A stretch of DNA of 27,586 nucleotides from Eubacteriaceae bacterium UBA4266 (lineage in GTDB: Bacteria > Bacillota > Clostridia > Eubacteriales > Eubacteriaceae), in NCBI GenBank assembly GCA_002396065.1, contig DGWE01000014.1:1-27586 (forward strand), read 5' to 3'. The translations under genes and the position numbers were made by a program. Shown one piece after another: positions 16,585-24,634 of the stretch. The notes under the pieces were generated by a model that saw nothing but the letters and a program-made list of their open reading frames with translations, searched no databases and was not told where the DNA came from. How positions within the stretch are numbered: position 1 is the stretch's first letter; each line of letters begins with the position of its first letter.

Positions 16585-17909
16585 AGTACGCAGGTACACC
16601 CCCATCCCTTCTGTCCGATCACAGGCTTCGGATCCTTCGGACAATCCAGTGCGCTGCACATTTCCTGCATTAAGGCCGCTTGGCCGCCGTAGCCCCAGAG
16701 ACCGCCGTTGGCGACCATCTGAACAAAATAGCGGCTCTTTTCAAACCATGCCGCTCTCGGGCCGATGGCCAAAACCTTTTCGTCAGGCGCCGGCCACCGC
16801 CGCATTTCAGGACGCAGCGTCGAACAGACGATGACACTCGGCGCGTGGGAGCGCAGCCAGTCAAAATCTGTTTTTTCTTCGTCTAAAAAACCGTCCGCGT
16901 AGAGGCGCACCACGTTGAATCCCGCTTCGATTAAGAACCGCGCCAAGCTCAAGGGTCTGAAGACGCCGACGGTATCAATGGCGATCGGCATCCGGCCGAC
17001 ACGTGTTTTCGCTGCCGCCACTGCCTTTTCTGCAGCCGTCTTTCGCGTTTTAAGGAAGTCGGACACGTCCCAGCCGTAATGGGCCGCGACGGGCGCCAGC
17101 GCTGCCTCGATCTCTGCGTCCCGCCAGCCCGCGCTCAAATAAAAACTCGGGCGGTTCAACCGCGCGGCCACCCCTTCTGCCGCCAGCCTCGCCATGGGCG
17201 ACACATAAACTTCCACAGCGGCCGCACCGGTCTTTCGGTACGCTTCAAAATCCGGGCAGGCGCCTGTGGTGTTGACCTGAACGCCGTGCCGCGCGAACAA
17301 TGCGGCAAAATCGTTGGTCTGTTCTGAACCCAGCGGCGTATCCGCGCCGATTAAATTCACTTGAGCGGGATCCGCCGGCAGATCGTACAGCGGCCGCGTC
17401 ATTTCCAGGCGCTCCCGCTCGTCCGGCGTCGTACCGCGTTTCTGCATGATCGGGTCCATCCAGCACCTCAGCCAGAAAATATCCGGGTATTTGGCCTCGA
17501 GCACCTCGTAAACCCGATCCATGTCGGTCCCCATAAAATGGTGCAGACAAACGGGAAAAACCAACACCGCCTTCGGGCGCCTCTGCCATTTTTCGATGCA
17601 GCCGATGATACCCTGCAGCGTCACCTCAGTCAGGTCGCTGTCCATCAAGTCCTTGTCCTCGAGCAGCACCATGCCGAAGCGGTCGCCCGCGTCCATTTCG
17701 TCCGCGGTCATCACGACGCCGCGCATGCAGTTGTCGCCGCAGATGTAAATCTGCCGGCTCTCGGGCAGCTGCATCCCAATGTGCACAATATTCCAGTGGC
17801 TGTGCTCCGGCGTGTTAAATTCCAAACCGGCCGCAAAGGGCGCGGGAAAATGCGCCTGAGAAATTGGAAGGCTGGCCTCTGAAAAATCAGCTCTCACGCG
17901 CTTTAACAT
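16581..17909 (-). CDS. Nitrogenase-like NifD-type subunit (set 1) with Cys-rich C-terminal tail
   Basis: Partner of the following nifK-like gene. In 442 residues, C61 (in CGDNCMRG, with C57) and C121 (in FPVCLHHFMGTDM) are 60 apart, close to the 66 between the second and third P-cluster ligands of NifD. The first ligand is not conserved. The GTDM motif is shared with the set 2 paralogue. Beyond about residue 415 there is a tail with C418, C423, C438 and C440, ending in GCTCVL, absent from the paralogue. This may be an extra metal site. GGAGG encoded by the last codons of the upstream nifH-like gene provides the ribosome site, and the two overlap by 7 bases. Not a true NifD: too short and no clear FeMo-cofactor ligands. 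Confidence 0.8.
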   Translation of the reverse strand: MLKRVRADFSEASLPISQAHFPAPFAAGLEFNTPEHSHWNIVHIGMQLPESRQIYICGDNCMRGVVMTADEMDAGDRFGMVLLEDKDLMDSDLTEVTLQGIIGCIEKWQRRPKAVLVFPVCLHHFMGTDMDRVYEVLEAKYPDIFWLRCWMDPIMQKRGTTPDERERLEMTRPLYDLPADPAQVNLIGADTPLGSEQTNDFAALFARHGVQVNTTGACPDFEAYRKTGAAAVEVYVSPMARLAAEGVAARLNRPSFYLSAGWRDAEIEAALAPVAAHYGWDVSDFLKTRKTAAEKAVAAAKTRVGRMPIAIDTVGVFRPLSLARFLIEAGFNVVRLYADGFLDEEKTDFDWLRSHAPSVIVCSTLRPEMRRWPAPDEKVLAIGPRAAWFEKSRYFVQMVANGGLWGYGGQAALMQEMCSALDCPKDPKPVIGQKGWGCTCVL

Positions 17910-18670
17910 GGCGCACCTCCCGTCTCGCGGGCGTAAATCGTCTCAGCCAGCCGCCGGTAGGCTGCCGCCATTTCCGAATCGGCCGCCGTCTCGAGCACAA
18001 TGCGGTGAGCATTATCCGCGGCCCTGACCATCTCGGAATCAGCCAAAGTGCCGACGATGGTGCTGTGAAAATCTTGAGCCAGCTGCTCAACGCGCTGGGT
18101 TTCATCCGCGTTCTGTCTGCGGTTTAAGATAAAGCCGCCGAGCCTTGCGTAATGCCGCGCCTTAAAATGATCGACCGCCATCGCGATGTTGGCTGCCGCA
18201 TAAATCGGCATGGCCTCGCCGGAGGTCAGAATGTAAACCGACTGAGCGTATTTTTTCCGCATCGGCATCGCAAATCCGCCGCAGACCACATCCCCCAGCA
18301 CGTCGTAAAGCACGACGTCCGGCGCGAGCTTTTCGTAAAGACCCTTTTCGGTCAGCTTTTCGAGGGCGGTGATCACGCCCCGCCCGGCGCAGCCGACACC
18401 GGGCAGCGGCCCGCCGGTTTCGGCACAGTACACGCCGCTTTCGCTTTGTACGACCACATCCTCTAAATCGAAGGCGTCGTTGACTTTCCGGCACATGTCC
18501 ATCACCGTCGGAATTTTCTGACCGTGGCACAGGTTCATCGTCGAATCCGCCTTCGGGTCGCAGCCGATCTGGACGACGCGCAGGCCACGCTCAGCCAGCG
18601 CCGCCGCGATATTGGACACCGTCGTCGATTTGCCGATGCCGCCCTTTCCGTAAAACGCCAGCTGGATCAT
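17903..18670 (-). CDS. Nitrogenase-like iron protein, NifH/BchL/CfbC family (set 1)
   Basis: A dimeric ATPase that passes electrons to a NifDK-type partner. The 255 residues show the P-loop GKGGIGKST (9-17), the switch region DPKADST, the [4Fe-4S] ligands C94 (GVGCAGRG) and C130 (DVVCGGF), and Arg97, the position ADP-ribosylated in some NifH. All are intact, so it should be active. It overlaps the TM1266-type gene by 4 bases (ATGA) and the nifD-like gene by 7. The paralogue at 25941-26690 has cluster cysteines at exactly the same residue numbers. The low similarity to classical NifH in the C-terminal third favours the nitrogenase-like rather than N2-fixing group. Confidence 0.9.
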   Translation of the reverse strand: MIQLAFYGKGGIGKSTTVSNIAAALAERGLRVVQIGCDPKADSTMNLCHGQKIPTVMDMCRKVNDAFDLEDVVVQSESGVYCAETGGPLPGVGCAGRGVITALEKLTEKGLYEKLAPDVVLYDVLGDVVCGGFAMPMRKKYAQSVYILTSGEAMPIYAAANIAMAVDHFKARHYARLGGFILNRRQNADETQRVEQLAQDFHSTIVGTLADSEMVRAADNAHRIVLETAADSEMAAAYRRLAETIYARETGGAPC

Positions 18671-18927
18671 GGGGTTTCCGTGATGACGTCTGAATAAGCG
18701 GTCTTCACCGTGACGCCGGGGAGTTGGCCGATGCTGCCGGACAGCGCCGAAATGACGCCTTCCGGCGCGTCCACCGCGACGCTGATCAAATTGATGTTTT
18801 TCTGACGATAGGGAATGCCCATGCGCCCGATGATATAGTCTGACGCTTCGTGAAGCATTTCGTTAATTTTTTCTACTTCATTTTTATCTCGAATGATGAT
18901 CGAAATCACCGCAACTCTCGTTTTCAT
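18667..18927 (-). CDS. TM1266-type small regulator of the iron-only hydrogenase system
   Basis: The 86-residue protein has an ACT/NikR-C-like beta-alpha-beta fold: a VAVISIIIRD strand, then a helix with INEMLHEASDYIIGRMGIPYR, then a NLISVAVDAP strand and a C-terminal helix. This pattern matches the TM1266 family, often found next to hydEFG genes and described as a putative iron-only hydrogenase regulator; its mechanism is not established. The ATG at 18927 has AAGGAG at ideal distance; a start at 18945 would lie in the hypE gene. It sits 11 bases after hypE and overlaps the nifH-like gene by ATGA. Its presence links the Nif-like genes to [FeFe]-hydrogenase physiology. Confidence 0.8.
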   Translation of the reverse strand: MKTRVAVISIIIRDKNEVEKINEMLHEASDYIIGRMGIPYRQKNINLISVAVDAPEGVISALSGSIGQLPGVTVKTAYSDVITETP

Positions 18928-18938
18928 AAATTGACTCC

Positions 18939-19955
18939 TTAACAAATCCTCGGCAGCAGCTCGGTCCCCGGTTCAGGCAGGAAGGTCTGAGCGCCGATCG
19001 CCGTTTCCATCACGACCCGTTCCGGATTGTCCTCGGTGACCACGCCGATTTGGCAGATGCCCTGAGTGTCCGGATAAGCCGACAGCGCGTCGATCACCGC
19101 ATCAGCGCGTTCCTGAGGCATGATCATCACCATGCGCCCTTCACAGGCCAGATACAGCGGTTCCAGACCGAGCATTCCGCAGACGCCGGCGACGGCCGGG
19201 TCCACAGGGATGTCTTCGGCGTTTAACTGAATGCCCACGTGGCTCTGGTGGGCAATTTCGTACAATACGGTGCCGACGCCGCCTCGGGTCGCGTCTCGAA
19301 TCACGTGGACATCCGGCGCCGCCTCGAGGGCCGCCGAAACCGGATGCCACAACGGCGCACAGTCGCTGGTCACGTGAGCGTCGATGCCGTATTCGTCCCG
19401 GGCGAGCAGCACCGCACAGCCGTGCCGGCCCACATCGCCGGTGACCAAAACGGCGTCCCCTGGCTTGGCGTCCGCGCCGGCCAAATGAACCCCAGGCATC
19501 AGCTCACCGACCCCCGTCGTCGTGATAAAGACCTGGTCCGCCTGGCCCTTGCCAACGACCTTCGTATCCCCAGCCACGAGGACCACACCGACTTTTTCAG
19601 CGGTCTGCGCCATCGACTGGGCGATCTGGTCGAGCTTAGCCGTTTCGAGGCCTTCCTCGATGATAAACGAGCAGGTCAAATACAGCGGCTTCGCGCCCAT
19701 GCAGGACAAATCGTTGACCGTCCCACAGACCGACAGCTCGCCGATGTTGCCGCCTGGGAAAAAGGCCGGCGATACGACGAAACCGTCGGTCGACATCGCG
19801 ATCTTCCGGTCGGGCCGCGGCAGCACCGCCGCGTCATCCGCCGTCAGAAGGGGATTGTCAAAATATTTCTTGAAAATATCGTGAATCAGCGCAGAGGTCT
19901 GCTTGCCGCCGGCCCCGTGGGCCAGCGTGATCTGATCCGGCAGTGTTTCTCTCAT
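18939..19955 (-). CDS. hypE: Hydrogenase maturation protein HypE (carbamoyl dehydratase)
   Basis: HypE receives the carbamoyl group from HypF on its C-terminal cysteine and dehydrates it with ATP to thiocyanate, the source of the cyanide ligands of [NiFe] hydrogenases. The 338-residue PurM-like protein begins with ITLAHGAGGK and ends PRIC, with the essential terminal Cys338 present. The ATG at 19955 forms ATGA with the hypD stop, and GGAGG encoded in the last hypD codons precedes it; the frame open to 19988 is within hypD and rejected. hypE is followed after 11 bases by the TM1266-type gene. The protein appears complete and functional. Confidence 0.96.
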   Translation of the reverse strand: MRETLPDQITLAHGAGGKQTSALIHDIFKKYFDNPLLTADDAAVLPRPDRKIAMSTDGFVVSPAFFPGGNIGELSVCGTVNDLSCMGAKPLYLTCSFIIEEGLETAKLDQIAQSMAQTAEKVGVVLVAGDTKVVGKGQADQVFITTTGVGELMPGVHLAGADAKPGDAVLVTGDVGRHGCAVLLARDEYGIDAHVTSDCAPLWHPVSAALEAAPDVHVIRDATRGGVGTVLYEIAHQSHVGIQLNAEDIPVDPAVAGVCGMLGLEPLYLACEGRMVMIMPQERADAVIDALSAYPDTQGICQIGVVTEDNPERVVMETAIGAQTFLPEPGTELLPRIC

Positions 19956-21022
19956 TTTATACCTCCATACAAATAATAAGCTGAGCACGTGCCCTCACTG
20001 GACACCATGCAAGCGCCCGTCGGGTGTTCCGGCGTGCACACCTTGCCAAACAGCGGGCAATCCACCGGACGGCAGTTTCCCTGAAGGACGTCGCCGCAGC
20101 GGCAGCCGGGATGATCTTTCCCGACGGTTTCGGGCAGATCGAAGCGTACCGCCGCGTCGTAATGGGCGTAGGCTTCCCGCAGCTTCATGCCTGAGTTCGG
20201 AATTTTGCCAATGCCCCGCCACCAGGCGTCACAGGGTTCCATATACTTTTTGACGAGCTGCTGCGCCTCTGGGCTCCCCGATTCCGTCACAACCCGGGGA
20301 TAAGCGTTGACACAGAAGGTCTCGCCCGCTTCAAACTTTTTGACGGCGATGGTCAGCGCGCTGATTAATTCGCCGGCCGTAAACCCAGCTACAACGCCGC
20401 TGACGCCTTCTGCTTCCATTTTGCGACAGTCCGCCATTCCGGTGATCGCGTGCACGTGACCGGGATACAAAAACAAATCTGTGCTGTCTTTCATCGCCTC
20501 GTAGGCGGCGGGCATCGTTTTGTTGGCCGTCAGAATCGAAAAATTGTCCGCGCCGTCCGCGATCGCGTGATCGACCGCGAGACAAGCTGACGGAGTCGTC
20601 GTTTCAAAGCCCACGGCGAGAAAGACCACCTGTCGATCCGGATTGTCCGCCGCGATTTTTTCCGCGTCGTCCGGTGCGTACACAATCCGAACGTCGGCGC
20701 CGCCAGCTCGGGCCTGGCTTAAACTTTTATCCGTCCCCGGCACCCGCATCAAATCGCCGAAAGTGCAGACGGTCGCGCCGCGGTCCTCCGCCAGTGCGAC
20801 GGCCCGATCGATGTACCCGCCTGGCGTGACACAAACCGGACAGCCCGGCCCAGAAATCAGCGTAATGTTTGGCGACAGAATCTGGCGGATGCCCTGTCTG
20901 AAAATTTCATGGGTGTGGGTGCCGCAGACCTCCATGATGCGCACCGGCGGTCCATCGTAGGTTTTGAGATATTGGATCGCCTTTTTAAGCGGCTCCGAAA
21001 GCGTGTGTCTTCCCTTTGTCAT
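19952..21022 (-). CDS. hypD: Hydrogenase maturation protein HypD
   Basis: HypD is the Fe-S scaffold on which, with HypC, the Fe(CN)2CO unit is assembled. The 356-residue protein keeps the active-site cysteines C33 (CGTHTHE) and C61/C64 (GPGCPVC). It also has the C-terminal cysteine cluster (GCRCGD, then four further Cys in the last 50 residues) that holds the [4Fe-4S] cluster. Length is normal. It starts at an ATGA overlap with hypC and ends in one with hypE, so hypC-D-E form a coupled block. Position within a Nif-like and hyd gene train rather than next to a [NiFe] hydrogenase is unusual. Confidence 0.97.
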   Translation of the reverse strand: MTKGRHTLSEPLKKAIQYLKTYDGPPVRIMEVCGTHTHEIFRQGIRQILSPNITLISGPGCPVCVTPGGYIDRAVALAEDRGATVCTFGDLMRVPGTDKSLSQARAGGADVRIVYAPDDAEKIAADNPDRQVVFLAVGFETTTPSACLAVDHAIADGADNFSILTANKTMPAAYEAMKDSTDLFLYPGHVHAITGMADCRKMEAEGVSGVVAGFTAGELISALTIAVKKFEAGETFCVNAYPRVVTESGSPEAQQLVKKYMEPCDAWWRGIGKIPNSGMKLREAYAHYDAAVRFDLPETVGKDHPGCRCGDVLQGNCRPVDCPLFGKVCTPEHPTGACMVSSEGTCSAYYLYGGIK

Positions 21023-21231
21023 AGCAGATGATCCAGCAGATTTTCCGTTTCGTGGCCGTCGTCATCGGTAATTTTGGCGATCGCCGTCCCGGCGTGAACC
21101 ATGACGTAATCGCCTGGTTCCAAGCCGTCGAGCAGCTTCGCCGAGATTTCCCGCTTGGCGCCCGACGCGTCGACGACCGCCGTTCCCTTATCAGTTAATT
21201 TGACAACTCTTGCTGATAATCCTACACACAT
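21019..21231 (-). CDS. hypC: Hydrogenase maturation chaperone HypC/HybG family
   Basis: HypC is a small OB-fold chaperone that carries the Fe(CN)2CO group with HypD. The 70 residues begin MC, so the essential Cys2 is present, and the rest shows the usual beta-rich pattern, including LEPGDYVMVHAGTAI. The N-terminus is MCVGLSARV rather than the usual MCLAIPG/MCLAVP start, so the client contact may differ. AAGGAAA precedes the ATG, 21 bases after hypF. It overlaps hypD by ATGA. The variant N-terminal motif is one reason to suspect a target other than a classic [NiFe] hydrogenase large subunit. Confidence 0.93.
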   Translation of the reverse strand: MCVGLSARVVKLTDKGTAVVDASGAKREISAKLLDGLEPGDYVMVHAGTAIAKITDDDGHETENLLDHLL

Positions 21232-21252
21232 ATTGTTTCCTTTCTCTTCTTT

Positions 21253-23601
21253 CTATTGATGTTTTTGTTGAATATTTGTTTCTTGCAGCCGACTCATCGC
21301 CGCCACCGCCTGTCCCAGCGCGATGCCGCCGTCGTTTGGCGGCACCAGCCTGTGAAGCAGCACCTCAAAACCGCAGGCCTTTAAGCCTTCAGCGGTCAGC
21401 CGTGTCAACAGCTTGTTTTGAAACACGCCGCCGCTCAGCGCCGCCGTGTTAATTTGAACCTTATCTCTAATCTGACAGCAGGCGGCAATCATCATCTCCG
21501 ACAGTTCTTGGTGGAAGATATAGGCCAGCTGCTCCGGTGCTTCTCCCGCGAGTTTCTTGGCAATTAAGCCGTTAAACCAAGCGGTCGTCGGCAGAATCAT
21601 CTGCCCGTCCGCGCTTTCCGTCACGGCCGGCGCCGTGGCGCATACGGTATCAGAATGGGCGGCCTCGTAGCTTTCTGCGGCCGTCTCCAGCGCCATCGCG
21701 GCTTCACCCTCGAAGGTCGATTCCCTGCAGATGCCAAGGCCCGCCGCCGCGCCGTCAAACAGGCGTCCAGCACTGGTCGAGCGCACCGCGTTGATTTTTC
21801 TATCGGCCATCATCCTGAGCACCCGAGCTTGCTTGGCACTGCACAGCCCGATGGACAACACCAGTGTCTCCCACTTTTTGGGATCTGGAACCTGCGTCAT
21901 CAGCAGGGCCGCTGCGATCCGCCAGCCCTCTTTCGACGCGGCGTCGCCGCCCAGCTGCCAGAACGGCTCGATATGGCCGACTCTTTTGTAATGCCGCCAG
22001 TCCGCGATTAAAATCTCGCCGCCCCAAATCGTACCGTCGTCTCCGTAACCCGTCCCGTCAAAGGACAGGCCGATGACTGGGCGGTCCACATCGTTCTCTG
22101 CAGTGCAGGACACGATGTGCGCGTAATGGTGCTGAATGGGAATGAGCGGCAGTCCCAGCGTCTCGGCGAACTGCGTCGATTGATACCGCGGGTGCAGATC
22201 ACAGGCCACAGCCTGGGGCTTCACCTTTAAGAGGGTCAGCATCCGAGACGTGCTCTCCTTGAGGGCTTGAAGCGTCCGCACGTCCGCCAAATCGCCGACG
22301 TAGGCCGAGGGATAGAAAAGCTGATCGTGCCCGATGCAGAACGTGTTCTTCAGTTCGCCGCCGACGGCCAAGACCTGCCCGCGCATCGGCGCAGAAACGA
22401 TATAAGGCATCGGCGCGTACCCGCGGGAGCGCCGAATCATGTAGGGCGCCCGCTGACCGTCGACGGTGATAAAATCCATCACCGAGTCGTCGGCGCGGGT
22501 GACAATCGGCCGGTCGTTGGAGAGGATCACGTCGGCGAAATGGGACAGTTCCTGCCGCGCTTCCGCATCGTTGTGGCAGATGGCCGCCCCCGCCGCGTTG
22601 CCGCTGGTCATCACCAAGCTGTCTGGCATGTCGATGCCGTCGTCGTAGTCGAACAACAGACACTGCACCGGCGCGTAAGGCAGCATGACGCCGACGGTGG
22701 CCTGACCTGGCGCGATACCCTCGCACAGGCGGCCGCCCGGTTTTTTCTCGAGCAGCAGAATCGGCTTTTGATGTCCCGTCAAAATGCGCGTCTGTTCTTC
22801 GTCGATGACACATTCCCGACGCACGGCCGCTTCGTCCCGCATCATCACAGCCAAGGGCTTGTGGGGCCGATTTTTCAGCCGCCGCAATCGGGTGACTGCT
22901 GCCGCGTTCTCCGCGTCACAGCACAGGTGAAAGCCGCCGATCCCCTTGACCGCCGCGATGCCGCCTTCGGCGATAATCCGACGGGTCTCAGACATTGCAG
23001 CATGGCCCCGTTCCGGACGGTCGAGCAGGTAGAGCTCGGGCCCACAGTCCGGGCAGCAGACCGGCTGGGCGTCGTAGCGCCGGGACGCCGGATTCGTGTA
23101 CTCTCCAGCGCATGCCGGACACATCGGAAAATCCTTCATGCTCGTCCGCTCTCTGTCGTAGGGCAGCTCGTCGAGAATCGTCAGCCTCGGGCCGCAGTCC
23201 GTACAGTTGATAAACGGGTGCAGATAACGCCGATTGTCCGGATCGAAAAGCTCCGCCTTGCATTGATCGCAAATGGCGATGTCCGGCGAGACGAAAATCG
23301 CGCCCTTCACCTTTTCGCTATCCACAATTTGAAAATCGTCGAACTGAGCGGGCGCGTCCACCGATTTGATTTCGGTCTTCAGCACGACGGCCCGCTCCGG
23401 CGGGGCGTTCTCGATCTGATTTTCAAAGGCCGCGACCTGTTCCGAAGTGCCCTGAGCGAGAATTTCCACCCAGGCACCGCGGTTGCTCACCTGTCCGCAG
23501 ATCCCGAAGGCTTCAGCATATCGGCTGACCGTCGGCCTGAACCCGACGCCCTGAACGATGCCGTACAGCCGGATGCGGTGTGTGATTTGCACGTCATTCA
23601 T
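21253..23601 (-). CDS. hypF: Carbamoyltransferase HypF
   Basis: HypF converts carbamoyl phosphate and ATP to carbamoyl-adenylate and transfers the carbamoyl group to HypE. The 782-residue protein has all domains. An acylphosphatase-like domain (1 to about 95, GVGFRP loop) is followed by two zinc fingers (C111/C114/C133/C136 and C161/C164/C183/C186) and a YrdC-like domain (about 200-390). The C-terminal Kae1-like carbamoyltransferase domain has HHYAH at 491-495 and the GYGDDGTIWGGE segment. Length is typical. It overlaps the upstream nifK-like gene by 8 bases and is followed by hypC after 21. No clear Shine-Dalgarno is visible, so translation may depend on coupling to the upstream gene. Confidence 0.97.
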   Translation of the reverse strand: MNDVQITHRIRLYGIVQGVGFRPTVSRYAEAFGICGQVSNRGAWVEILAQGTSEQVAAFENQIENAPPERAVVLKTEIKSVDAPAQFDDFQIVDSEKVKGAIFVSPDIAICDQCKAELFDPDNRRYLHPFINCTDCGPRLTILDELPYDRERTSMKDFPMCPACAGEYTNPASRRYDAQPVCCPDCGPELYLLDRPERGHAAMSETRRIIAEGGIAAVKGIGGFHLCCDAENAAAVTRLRRLKNRPHKPLAVMMRDEAAVRRECVIDEEQTRILTGHQKPILLLEKKPGGRLCEGIAPGQATVGVMLPYAPVQCLLFDYDDGIDMPDSLVMTSGNAAGAAICHNDAEARQELSHFADVILSNDRPIVTRADDSVMDFITVDGQRAPYMIRRSRGYAPMPYIVSAPMRGQVLAVGGELKNTFCIGHDQLFYPSAYVGDLADVRTLQALKESTSRMLTLLKVKPQAVACDLHPRYQSTQFAETLGLPLIPIQHHYAHIVSCTAENDVDRPVIGLSFDGTGYGDDGTIWGGEILIADWRHYKRVGHIEPFWQLGGDAASKEGWRIAAALLMTQVPDPKKWETLVLSIGLCSAKQARVLRMMADRKINAVRSTSAGRLFDGAAAGLGICRESTFEGEAAMALETAAESYEAAHSDTVCATAPAVTESADGQMILPTTAWFNGLIAKKLAGEAPEQLAYIFHQELSEMMIAACCQIRDKVQINTAALSGGVFQNKLLTRLTAEGLKACGFEVLLHRLVPPNDGGIALGQAVAAMSRLQETNIQQKHQ

Positions 23602-24634
23602 GGGGATTCAACCGCTTTCCTGAAATCGCAAAGTGGGGCCAGTCGATCCACTGCCCCGCAAAACGCTTGGCCAAGGGCTTGAGCGTCGGGTCTGCCGCGA
23701 TGATGTCGTAGCCGCCCTCAGCAGCCGCCCGTTCAAAATCGTCTTCTTCTTTTAATTTGAGATCACCGGGCTGCGCCAGTTCTTTAAGGCTCATGAACCA
23801 GGTCGCGCCTGTCACAGAAGCCGCACCGCGATCGAGCCAGACCTGTCTGGCTGAATCCACCGCCACCTGCTGGTGCACGGCTAAGATGCGCCTGCCCGAA
23901 ACATCGGGAACCGACTCAGCAAACTGCGCCGCCATCGGATCGTAAAGTTTGTACGGCACATCGAAATGCTGATTCAGCCATTTTGCCGCCTTGAGCCCGT
24001 CCGGCGCCACAACGACGTTGCGTTCGGCCGACGCCCCATCGGCAAAGGTGTCCAGCCCCTCATTCTGCGGCCAGCCGTAGGCCGTGCACGTCGGATGCGC
24101 CTCTAGGAAAGCGTCCAGCGCGTCCAAATCGCAGTCAAAGGGCGTCGCGCCCAACAACCCGATGCCCTTTCGAGAGGTCTGGGATCGATCGGTGCAAAAT
24201 TTCTTAAGCAGCGTCCAAAAGGCCTGCTCGCAGCCGGCGTCGTAGAGCTTGAAGCCGTTCGTTGCCACGGCGAAGGCCGGCACGCCGCTTTTTTTCTCAA
24301 TTAAACGGCACAGCGATTTCAAATCGGTGCCGATTACAGCCGGCACCGGCGTGCCGACGAGGGCCACGAATTTCGGATGAAGGGACTCGGCGATTTCGAC
24401 CGCCTTGTCGACCAAAAGCTGGTCGCGCCCGAGAATCGCGTCCATATCCCGAAGGCCCGCGCTGAAAACCGCCGCAGCCTGGGTCTCAAACCGAGGCTCG
24501 TCAAATCCGCAGATATTGCCCGTACAGCCGCCGGCGTCGACGATAATTACTGCGCCGCCCAGGGCGTAGAGTACTGAAACCGCGCCCGACTGATCCGGCG
24601 CGAAGGGTGTCAGCACCTTTCTAAGTCCTTTCAT
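23594..24634 (-). CDS. Nitrogenase-like NifK/NifN-type subunit (set 2), cluster ligands reduced
   Basis: Paralogue of the 15406-16584 protein: the first 105 residues align without gaps, sharing ALYELGG/VLYALGG, DMDAI, LHPKF/LHPRF and IGTD. However, the ligand position 10 is Pro and position 93 is Val, so only Cys37 remains of the three (Cys42 is additional). This resembles NifN, which supplies a single Cys to the cluster of the NifEN scaffold. At 346 residues it is also shorter than its paralogue. It is coupled by ATGA to the nifD-like gene and overlaps hypF by 8 bases. The likely role is a catalytic or scaffold half of a heterotetramer with the set 2 NifD-like protein; the substrate is unknown. 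Confidence 0.78.
   Translation of the reverse strand: MKGLRKVLTPFAPDQSGAVSVLYALGGAVIIVDAGGCTGNICGFDEPRFETQAAAVFSAGLRDMDAILGRDQLLVDKAVEIAESLHPKFVALVGTPVPAVIGTDLKSLCRLIEKKSGVPAFAVATNGFKLYDAGCEQAFWTLLKKFCTDRSQTSRKGIGLLGATPFDCDLDALDAFLEAHPTCTAYGWPQNEGLDTFADGASAERNVVVAPDGLKAAKWLNQHFDVPYKLYDPMAAQFAESVPDVSGRRILAVHQQVAVDSARQVWLDRGAASVTGATWFMSLKELAQPGDLKLKEEDDFERAAAEGGYDIIAADPTLKPLAKRFAGQWIDWPHFAISGKRLNPHE

Noticed and set aside
16585..16659. N-terminal extension of the set 1 NifK-like protein
   Set aside because: It lies entirely within the upstream gene, and the ATGA overlap at 16581-16584 matches the coupling seen at other junctions.
22267..23682. Long plus-strand open frame of 471 codons opposite hypF
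   Set aside because: Antisense of a well-supported gene in a GC-rich region; no recognisable motif or ribosome site, and the biased third positions of hypF explain the lack of stops.
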